Shown in pieces: positions 32,465 through 38,523 of a stretch of 38,523 bases of DNA. Within the stretch, counting starts at the first letter, position 1. Every line of letters begins with the position of its first letter. The notes under the pieces were generated by a model. It was not told where the DNA came from. It did no database searches and saw only the letters and a list, made by a program, of their open reading frames with translations. The stretch is from Ravibacter sp964559125 (GTDB lineage: Bacteria; Bacteroidota; Bacteroidia; Cytophagales; Spirosomataceae). A program made the translations under genes and the position numbers. The stretch covers positions 1 to 38,523 of the forward strand of contig CAZLGW010000045.1 of the NCBI GenBank assembly GCA_964559125.1. Direction: 5' to 3'.

Positions 32465-33331
32465 TTGAGTTTAAACTCTGACGAAAGCGAAGATATTACA
32501 GATGTAAACCTGCTTAATAGGGAGTCGGGCGAGACAGCCGATCCTTCAAGGCCGGTGATATTGATTGTGGAAGATAACGTTGAAATACTCCAGTACCTGA
32601 GCCGCCAGCTCAGCGGTTCTTATCATGTTATCCAGGTTCTAGATGGTCAGCAGGCAATTGAAGTATTGCATACAGAAAACGTGCAACTTGTGATTAGCGA
32701 CATTATGATGCCGGTAATGGATGGAATCGATCTCTGCAAGAGAATGAAGAATGATTTGGAACTCAGCCACATTCCCATCATTCTGCTAACCGCGAAAACC
32801 TCGATCAATGCCAAAATTGAAGGGCTTGAAGTCGGCGCTGATGCTTACATTGAAAAACCATTTTCACTGGATCATTTAACGGCACAGATCACTAGTCTGA
32901 TCAACAATCGCAATAATATCAAAGAATTTTTTGCCCGTTCTCCCCTGACCCACATAAAAGGTCTTGCGTTTTCAACTGCCGATAAGAAGTTTCTGGAACA
33001 GCTCAACGACATTATAACAAAACGGCTGACAGACAGCGATTTGGATGTTGACTTGCTTGCTTCCATGATGAACATAAGTCGACCGACCCTATATCGCAAA
33101 ATCAAGAGCATTTCTGACATGACGCCAAACGAACTGATCAATTTATCGCGTCTGAAAAAAGCGGCCGAACTGCTCGCTGAAAACAAATATCAGATAAGCC
33201 AGGTAGCCTACATGGTGGGGTATAGCGTTCCTACTAATTTTTCACGAGACTTTCAAAAAAAATTTGGTGTTAGCCCATCCAACTATATTCTTGGCCTGCA
33301 AAATCAAATAGCCCGTAAGCCGGACGATTAG
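32465..33331 (+). CDS. C-terminal part of a hybrid two-component regulator: response regulator plus AraC HTH
   Basis: 288 residues with a receiver domain (about 30-150): phospho-acceptor Asp in LVISDIMMP, the acidic ED at the start (VILIVEDN) and Lys in YIEKPF. It is followed by a two-helix-turn-helix AraC/XylS domain (about 190-280): ASMMNISRPTLYRKIK and ISQVAYMVGYSVPTNFSRDFQKKFG. In Bacteroidota this combination is normally the end of a hybrid histidine kinase; here the sensor and kinase are missing. An in-frame TAA is at 32459-32461 and only TTG can start it. A truncated relic is likely, although a functional solo regulator cannot be excluded. Confidence 0.75.
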   Translation: MSLNSDESEDITDVNLLNRESGETADPSRPVILIVEDNVEILQYLSRQLSGSYHVIQVLDGQQAIEVLHTENVQLVISDIMMPVMDGIDLCKRMKNDLELSHIPIILLTAKTSINAKIEGLEVGADAYIEKPFSLDHLTAQITSLINNRNNIKEFFARSPLTHIKGLAFSTADKKFLEQLNDIITKRLTDSDLDVDLLASMMNISRPTLYRKIKSISDMTPNELINLSRLKKAAELLAENKYQISQVAYMVGYSVPTNFSRDFQKKFGVSPSNYILGLQNQIARKPDD

Positions 33332-33560
33332 TTTTCGATTTCAAAACCCGCTGTCGGCAGTGATTTCAGCACATCCCCTCGTTACTTGAAATTCCTGCTG
33401 CATCTGATATAGCTACTCTGCGCGGGGGACCGCCATATTATTATAATGAAGTGGTATGAAAGCTTGAATTACAGGTACTTAAAAAAAAACCTACAAAGCT
33501 ACAGTCCATATTGTAACTAAGAAGGCCAGATCATGAATTGACCGGCCTCCCTCCTCAAGA
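33332..33560. other. Gene-free spacer between the regulator and the 33561 gene
   Basis: No coding frame on either strand is convincing. There is a run of A near 33481-33489, but no clear terminator or repeat. It separates two convergent genes. Confidence 0.5.
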
Positions 33561-33851
33561 CTATTTGGAACTCTCCAAAGAATTTAGCTTCTCCCTCAGC
33601 TCAATCAGCCCCGCCTTTTGGAGGCATTCACCTGCCAGGGCTTTCAGTTCCTGTAAGTTTTCCTGGGGGACACTGTTAAGCAGATCCGAAGCCTTATCCC
33701 CCTCTTTCATCGCCAGTCCTCTTTCGATCACATTACTTAAAAGCAACACATTTTTACGTGAGATTCTCAAATCAATCTTCACCGTCTCGCTCATCCCAGG
33801 GGTACTCAATATGGTATCATACACCCTGGCTACATCATTTGTCGTCAACAT
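33561..33851 (-). CDS. Small conserved element protein
   Basis: A 96-residue protein beginning MLTTNDVARVYDTILSTPGM and ending REKLNSLESSK. It is mostly helical, with no Cys motif, signal or membrane segment. Proteins with the VYDTILSxPGMxETVKIDL and ISRKNVLLLSxVIERGL pattern recur in Bacteroidota plasmids and integrative elements, as I recall, but no function is established. Convergent with the truncated regulator and divergent from the primase, so it may be a small regulator. Confidence 0.6.
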   Translation of the reverse strand: MLTTNDVARVYDTILSTPGMSETVKIDLRISRKNVLLLSNVIERGLAMKEGDKASDLLNSVPQENLQELKALAGECLQKAGLIELREKLNSLESSK

Positions 33852-34009
33852 ATCTCGCGTCTTTAAATGGTTAAAAATCTGGTTACAAAACTAGCCTTCC
33901 TTTCCTAAACCATCCTAAGCATAATATGTTGAGGATGAGTCAGTCTGAATACCGCCCTATACCTTTGCCCAAAGAGTTACTGAAAATGTGAAGTTGAAAT
34001 TGTGTAGTT

Positions 34010-34201
34010 ATGGAAATCAGGAAACAAAGGCTCTCCATCCGGGAGGCCAAAGAAATAGACATGGTGGACTACCTGTCCACGCTCGGTTTTGAGCCGACCA
34101 AAATCATAGGGGACAACTTTTGGTTCCTATCCCCGCTACGGCAGGAAAGAACACCCTCCTTTAAGATCAATCGGTCACTTAATCGATGGTACGATCACGG
34201 C
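34010..34201 (+). CDS. Element DNA primase (CHC2/Toprim type), exon 1 before a group II intron
   Basis: Sixty-four residues of the N-terminal primase zinc-finger-like region: DYLSTLGFEPTKIIGDNFWF, SPLRQERTPSFKIN and RWYDHG. The Cys/His metal ligands of true CHC2 are absent, as in many Bacteroidota element primases. Codon GGC (Gly) ends exactly at 34201, where the intron begins. Splicing to 36621 restores RWYDHGIGQGGNLVDFG, the expected continuous motif, in frame. Without splicing, the frame ends after VRHEVA at 34222. The spliced product is about 311 residues. Confidence 0.9.
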
Positions 34202-34819
34202 GTGCGACACGAAGTCGCTTAATTAATTGGTTAACAATATGTTAATCCCAGCTAGTGTCCAGAGCTGGTTCCCACTTTTCACATGGAGGATGAGTAATCG
34301 TCCTTTGTGAAGCTGAGATGAAAGCCTAAGAGGATTCCAACCATCAGGGAAAATCGGGCAAGGGAAAGACTGGACGGGTGAACAAAAGTGAACCTCATAT
34401 AAGCCTCGTCACGTACGAACATCGGGGAGATGGTGATATACCGATGTGCTGGGTTAGACGGCATCCATGTCGTGGGATGCTGTAAGGCATATTCTATGCT
34501 GTAGGATTATGCAGGGACACCGATAACCCCGGGGCAAGAAGAGGCACCCTCGCCAGTCGCATATTAATTATGCGGAACGTGGAAAGCCCAATGAGGCCCC
34601 GTGAAAATGGGTAGGCTAACCGTAAGGGAGGCGGAAATCCTCAGTGGGAATGGGAGGTCCCGAAAAGCGAAGGCCGTCAGCCGAAAGGCAGCAGGAATTC
34701 ATAACTGGACGGATAGGGCTGCATAATGCAGAGATACCCCGCCTGAAAGGGTGCTGACGCGGGACTGGTGAATTTCTTGAAAAGAAGTAGTAAAGGGTTT
34801 TGAATCAAAGGAAAGTTAG

Positions 34820-36499
34820 ATGCAAGGCAACTTAGCAAACGGAACAGAGAAACAGCGGTTGGATTGGTATTCCATAGATTGGAAGAAAACCAATCGTACT
34901 GTTAGGAACCTGAGACAACGGATTTTCAAGGCAGCTAAGGCAGGCGATCGCAATAGAGTTCGCCAGCTACAAAAACTCATGCTGCGCAGCTACTCCAACA
35001 CACTGGAAAGTGTCAGGAGGGTCACGCAGGTAAATGCCGGCAAAAACACGGCCGGAGTGGACAAGGTCATTGTCAAGACGGCAAAAGGGAAAAGTGAGCT
35101 TGTACAAATGGTGCAGTCACAACAGCCCTGGCGAGTTCACCCGGCCCGGAGAGTGTACATTCCAAAAGCCAATGGCACACAACGTCCGCTGGGTATTCCA
35201 ACTATCATGGACAGGGTACATCAGTCCCGTGTCAAAAATGCGTTGGAACCAGAATGGGAATCGCGCTTCGAGGGATGCAGCCACGGCTTTAGACCAGGAC
35301 GCGGATGCCACGACGCCATCATGCACGTGTACTCCTTCAGTAAAGCAGCAAGCAGGAGAAAATGGATCGTGGACGCCGACATCAAGGGTGCCTTCGATAA
35401 CATTAACCATGACTTTTTGCTTAAAGCGATTGATAATTTCCCTGCAAAGGAACTGATCAAACAATGGCTGAAAGCTGGGTATGTGGACAAGAATGTCTTC
35501 CATGAAACCAATGCGGGAACTCCGCAAGGTGGGATTATTAGCCCCTTGCTGGCCAATATCGCTTTACATGGATTGGAAGATGCCATAGGTGTTTACAGAA
35601 AGGGAACCAGCGGCCCGGTAAGTCCCCGCGCGGTAGTGAGATATGCAGACGATTTCGTTGTCTTCTGCGACAGCCGTGAAATTGCAGAAAGAACAATCCC
35701 TGAACTGAATGCATGGTTGTCCGGGCGAGGACTGGTACTGTCAGAAGAAAAGACAAGGATCGTGCATATCACAGAGGGGTTTGATTTCCTTGGCTTCAAT
35801 ATCAGGCATTACCGCAACTGTTCATCAAAAACGGGCTGGAAACCGCTGGTAAAACCAAGCAGAAAATCCATACAGAAAATCAAAGACCGATTCGGGGATG
35901 AATGGAAAAGGATGAGCGGCTCAAATGCATTGGCAGTCATTCACCAAATGACTCCCATCATAAGAGGTTGGGCAAACTATTTCAGGGTGGGCAACTCCAA
36001 GGAAACCTTTAAAAGCCTTGATATGTACATGTTCCACAAGGCCATAAGATGGGCCAGGCGACAACAGCGCGACAAATCATGGAAGAATGTTACAGGTAGA
36101 TACTGGGGACAATTCCATCCCAAACGAAAGGACAAATGGGTTTTTGGGGACAAAGACTCCGGAATTTATCTGGAGAAATTTGCGTGGTATCCTATCAAAC
36201 GACACGTGATGGTGCAACGGACGGCATCGAAGGATGACCCTTCATTGCGAAGCTACTGGCTGGACAGGGAGTTCAGAAAACTCTCGGCAACAACCAAAAG
36301 CAAAAGCATGATAATGGCACGCCAGAGATGCAGATGCCCGGTTTGCGGGGAGTTCTTGTTAAATGGTGAAGAAATACATGATCACCATTTACTGATGGAT
36401 AAAAGCGACCCACAAAGGGAACAGATCCCAAATAGGCAATTGGTACACTTATATTGCCACCAGCAGTTACACCTATCCGAAACTATAAAAAGCCAATAA
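34820..36499 (+). CDS. ltrA: Group II intron-encoded reverse transcriptase/maturase with HNH endonuclease
   Basis: 559 residues. The RT domain has RPLGIPTIMDRVHQ, RPGRGCHDAI, DADIKGAFDNI, TPQGGIISPLLANI and the catalytic YADDFVVF. A maturase (X) domain follows (about 370-460, with IRGWANYFRVGNSKETF). The C-terminal part (about 510-550) is a zinc/HNH endonuclease with CPVCGEFL, HDHH and LVHLYCHQQLH. It promotes splicing of its own intron and retrohoming into DNA. Start at ATG 34820 follows AAAGGA. No frameshift or missing catalytic residue is seen. The intron is inside the element's primase gene. Confidence 0.97.
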   Translation: MQGNLANGTEKQRLDWYSIDWKKTNRTVRNLRQRIFKAAKAGDRNRVRQLQKLMLRSYSNTLESVRRVTQVNAGKNTAGVDKVIVKTAKGKSELVQMVQSQQPWRVHPARRVYIPKANGTQRPLGIPTIMDRVHQSRVKNALEPEWESRFEGCSHGFRPGRGCHDAIMHVYSFSKAASRRKWIVDADIKGAFDNINHDFLLKAIDNFPAKELIKQWLKAGYVDKNVFHETNAGTPQGGIISPLLANIALHGLEDAIGVYRKGTSGPVSPRAVVRYADDFVVFCDSREIAERTIPELNAWLSGRGLVLSEEKTRIVHITEGFDFLGFNIRHYRNCSSKTGWKPLVKPSRKSIQKIKDRFGDEWKRMSGSNALAVIHQMTPIIRGWANYFRVGNSKETFKSLDMYMFHKAIRWARRQQRDKSWKNVTGRYWGQFHPKRKDKWVFGDKDSGIYLEKFAWYPIKRHVMVQRTASKDDPSLRSYWLDREFRKLSATTKSKSMIMARQRCRCPVCGEFLLNGEEIHDHHLLMDKSDPQREQIPNRQLVHLYCHQQLHLSETIKSQ

Positions 36500-36545
36500 G
36501 ACGGGAGGTAACAACATGAGTAAAAAGCTGCTTTATAATTTGCTT

Positions 36546-36579
36546 GAGCCGTATGCGGTGAGAGCCGCACGTACGGTTC
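36546..36579 (+). ncRNA. Group II intron domain V
   Basis: A 34-base hairpin with the typical AGC catalytic triad region (GAGCC at the 5' side) and GTACGGTTC at the 3' side, with a GTGAGAG tetraloop-like tip. It is the catalytic core of the ribozyme and fixes the intron's orientation and its 3' end 41 bases later. Confidence 0.9.
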
Positions 36580-36620
36580 TGAGGGGGGAAGGGATTAGCA
36601 ATAATCCCAACCTACCCGAC

Positions 36621-37364
36621 ATCGGCCAGGGTGGGAACCTGGTCGATTTCGGAGTGCTGTTTTACCGCTGTACCGTTGGGGAGTTTTTAAGGAGTTTGGA
36701 TGGTCATTTTTCCCTTCACCAGCCTCCATTGGCACAGCCCTTAAAGACAGTAGCTCAGTATCCGGAAAGTCCACTCAAAATAGTGGGTGATTTTTCTTTG
36801 AGTTCCCCTCATCTGCTCCGTTATCTGGAGCATCGCCGAATAGCTATCCGGGTAGCGGACAAGTACTGCCGAGAGGTACGTTACGAGCTGGCCGGAAAGA
36901 CCTACTACGGCATCGGATTTAAGAACGATTTGGGGGGCTTTGAAATTCGTAACCCCTACTTTAAATTGAGCGGCAGTCCGAAGGGTATTACCACCTTCCA
37001 AAACTCCACAGAAGAGGTCATCGTCTTTGAGGGTTTTATGGACTTCCTTACTTTCAAAACGATACATCAGAATCTGGAAGAAAGCCGGTATGATTTCCTG
37101 GTGCTTAACTCTATCTCTTTCTTTGAGACAGCACGGACTTTCATGGAAAGTCACCGCCGGGTCCTGCTCTACCTGGACCGGGACGAGACCGGACAAAATT
37201 GCAGCCGCTACGCCCTTTCCCTGGGAAGCCGATATGAAGACCACAGTAGCCTCTACCGGCTTCATAAGGATTTCAATGATTGGATAATGAATTTCGGGGC
37301 GGTCGGGCAAAGCCCCCATCAAGGGTATGAAATCCTGGTAGACGACCTGAAGGCGAAAACTTAA
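36621..37364 (+). CDS. Element DNA primase, exon 2 (Toprim domain)
   Basis: The continuation of the primase after the intron, 247 residues. It begins IGQGGNLVDFGVLFYRC (completing the zinc-finger-like domain), then a linker and the Toprim domain: VIVFEGFMDFLT with the catalytic Glu, LVLNS, and LLYLDRDETGQN with the DxD. Ends GYEILVDDLKAKT. This is the small Toprim primase-like protein common in Bacteroidota conjugative and mobilizable elements, likely for priming transfer or replication. It requires correct splicing for expression, since no ATG precedes it in the element's own sequence. Confidence 0.9.
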   Translation: MGQGGNLVDFGVLFYRCTVGEFLRSLDGHFSLHQPPLAQPLKTVAQYPESPLKIVGDFSLSSPHLLRYLEHRRIAIRVADKYCREVRYELAGKTYYGIGFKNDLGGFEIRNPYFKLSGSPKGITTFQNSTEEVIVFEGFMDFLTFKTIHQNLEESRYDFLVLNSISFFETARTFMESHRRVLLYLDRDETGQNCSRYALSLGSRYEDHSSLYRLHKDFNDWIMNFGAVGQSPHQGYEILVDDLKAKT

Positions 37365-37444
37365 AAGTAGCCTATTAGGTGAAAAGCCACATTTCAGGTC
37401 TTTAAGGCATGGAAAGGGCTATCAGATTGCAACCTTTTCGCAAT

Positions 37445-37485
37445 CGGCCAGATGAACGGTTGTTTAACAACCGCTATCTGGCCGG
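37445..37485. other. Candidate oriT hairpin upstream of mobC
   Basis: CGGCCAGAT (37445-37453) and ATCTGGCCG (37476-37484) are perfect 9-bp arms, with an inner pair CGGTTG/CAACCG around TTTAA. The hairpin lies 70 bases before mobC, where relaxosome elements place their transfer origin. No T-run follows. oriT function is an inference from position and structure. The gap 37365-37556 holds no gene. Confidence 0.45.
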
Positions 37486-37556
37486 CTTTACTCGGAACTC
37501 GTAGCCGGGGCGTCTTTTATGAATTTTTGAGTTTGATAACGTGAGAAAGAACTGTG

Positions 37557-37946
37557 ATGAAAGAAGAAAAATCAAACCGGACGCGCATCATCGGGCTGCG
37601 GTTAACACCCGATGAGTATGCCACCATTGAGACCAAATGGAAAGCTTCCACCTGCCGTAAGCTGAGCGATTACGTCCGCCGGAGTCTCTTTGAGAGACCG
37701 GTCGTGACCACTTACCGCAACAAGTCCCAGGATGACATTATGACAGAGCTGACCCGGTTGAGAAACGAACTCAACGGGCTTGGAAACAACTTCAACCAGG
37801 CGGTAAAAAGGCTGCATACCCTTCAGCAAATCCCCGAGTTCAAAGCCTGGGTGGTCACCTACGAGCTGGAAAGAAGGACACTCCAAAACAAGCTGGATGA
37901 GGTAAGAAATAACATCAAAAAAATGCTGGAAATATGGTTGCCGTGA
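37557..37946 (+). CDS. mobC: MobC-like relaxosome accessory protein
   Basis: A 129-residue basic helical protein. The first part is ribbon-helix-helix-like (TRIIGLRLTPDEYATIE, SDYVRRSLFERPVV), followed by a long helix with the MobC motif LTRLRNELNGLGNNFNQAVKRLH, and a coiled end. It binds near oriT and assists the MobA relaxase at nicking. I prefer ATG 37557 over the in-frame GTG at 37554. The stop overlaps the start of mobA by 13 bases, so the two are translationally coupled. Preceded by a palindromic hairpin that is a candidate oriT. Confidence 0.85.
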   Translation: MKEEKSNRTRIIGLRLTPDEYATIETKWKASTCRKLSDYVRRSLFERPVVTTYRNKSQDDIMTELTRLRNELNGLGNNFNQAVKRLHTLQQIPEFKAWVVTYELERRTLQNKLDEVRNNIKKMLEIWLP

Positions 37947-38523
37947 TTAAAGTCCCCAACTCCATACACCGTGTTTTCAACTACAATGAGAACAAGGTAA
38001 AAGAAGGTGTTGCCGAGTGCATCGCAGCGGAAAATTACCCGCTGGACCACCAGGAAATGAGTCTGAAAATAAAGCTGAATTTCCTCTTGAAAAGAATGGC
38101 GCTGAACGAAAATGTGAAGCGGAACAGCGTTCACATTTCGCTCAATTTTGACCCATCAGAATCGCACTTACCCCAGGAGAAACTGACCGAAATAGCCCGT
38201 GTTTACATGGAGAAACTGGGCTTCGGCCAGCAGCCTTACCTGGTCTATCGGCACCACGATGCCGGGCACCCGCATATCCATATCGTAACTACTAACATCC
38301 AGGCTAACGGAAGCCGGATTGACCTTCATCACCTGGGTATCCGCAAGTCGGAACCGGCCAGGAAAGAAATCGAAAAAATATTCGGTTTGATGGTGGCTGA
38401 TGACCGGCAGAGAAAAGAAGCCTTCCGGTTAAAACCGGTCAATGTCCGCAAGGTTGAATATGGCCGCGCGGCTACCAAACGAGCTATCACCAATGTACTG
38501 GATGCAGTTCTTGAAAAGTACCG
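37934..38523 (+). CDS. mobA: MobA-type relaxase, incomplete at the window edge
   Basis: 196 complete codons are inside the window. The product has VPNSIHRVFNYNENKV at its N-terminus, SVHISLNFDPSE (motif region), and YRHHDAGHPHIHIVTTNI, the three-His metal motif of MOBP/Bacteroidetes relaxases. The catalytic Tyr is probably in an N-terminal Tyr such as that of VFNYNENK. The relaxase nicks oriT and leads the strand to the recipient. The start ATG at 37934 overlaps mobC by 13 bases. C-terminus is beyond 38523. Confidence 0.92.
   Translation, partial: MVAVIKVPNSIHRVFNYNENKVKEGVAECIAAENYPLDHQEMSLKIKLNFLLKRMALNENVKRNSVHISLNFDPSESHLPQEKLTEIARVYMEKLGFGQQPYLVYRHHDAGHPHIHIVTTNIQANGSRIDLHHLGIRKSEPARKEIEKIFGLMVADDRQRKEAFRLKPVNVRKVEYGRAATKRAITNVLDAVLEKY

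Larger units (their letters stand above)
34202..36620 (+). mobile_element. Group II intron (chloroplast-like) inserted in the primase gene
   Basis: The intron begins GTGCGACACG, the group II 5' consensus GTGYG. Domain V at 36546-36579 is a 34-base hairpin with GAGCCGTATGCGG and its complementary GCCGCACGTACGGTTC. Domain VI follows (36580-36620) and it ends CCTACCCGAC, close to the 3' AY consensus. Total length 2419 bases. Domain I to III RNA is at 34202-34819 and the encoded maturase at 34820-36499. Complete, with intact maturase, so probably active. Type IIB/CL is inferred from the domain V sequence and protein. Confidence 0.93.

Noticed and set aside
34279..34464. Short minus-strand frame in the intron domain I region
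   Set aside because: It lies in structured ribozyme RNA; no homology and no ribosome-binding site is visible.

Overview
The window looks like a Bacteroidota (Sphingobacteriia/Cytophagia-like) chromosome carrying an integrated mobile element on its right side. Pointers to the phylum are the outer-membrane proteins with carboxypeptidase-like regulatory domains (DUF5686 type and a TonB receptor), a DUF4374 lipoprotein, an S24/XRE regulator next to an imuA-imuB-dnaE2 mutasome, a tmRNA whose tag reads GESNYAMAA, and MobC/MobA-type mobilization genes of the Bacteroidetes kind. The genus cannot be resolved from the sequence alone.

Layout. 1-327 is a broken HxlR regulator and 436-893 a YoeB-type toxin-antitoxin pair. 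1103-6343 is a leucine operon (leuC, leuD, a leuA/cimA-type synthase, leuB) with a GxxExxY gene wedged between leuC and leuD, closed by a bidirectional terminator. 6395-7051 is a DUF937 protein. 7121-13941 is a DNA-damage mutagenesis locus: an XRE-S24 regulator with an apparent self-cleavage site diverges from imuA-imuB-VOC-dnaE2 across a palindromic operator. 13993-16515 is a DUF5686 outer-membrane protein and 16539-17549 an orphan ABC ATPase. 17899-27680 is a full iron/siderophore uptake locus: TonB receptor, DUF4374 lipoprotein, siderophore-esterase-like hydrolase, YncE-type propeller, YceI-like protein, periplasmic binding protein, FecCD permease and FecE-type ATPase. 27699-28085 is a small secreted protein and 28307-28677 is ssrA.

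From the 3' end of ssrA to the end of the window lies a mobile (probably mobilizable or conjugative) element. It holds a large serine recombinase whose reading frame runs into the tmRNA gene, a 54-aa ORF overlapping its start, a winged-helix protein, two paralogous element proteins, the C-terminal part of a hybrid two-component regulator, a Toprim primase gene split by a 2.4-kb group II intron, a hairpin that is a candidate oriT, mobC, and the start of a mobA relaxase that runs off the window.

The most interesting points are: the predicted self-cleaving regulator with a paired palindromic/direct-repeat operator over the mutasome; dnaE2 with both ends apparently rewritten by dispersed repeats; the XusAB-like locus combined with an esterase and a complete inner-membrane importer; the recombinase whose C-terminus is encoded by antisense tmRNA; and the group II intron lying exactly at a codon boundary in the most conserved motif of the element's primase. 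Several dispersed repeat families occupy the intergenic gaps.
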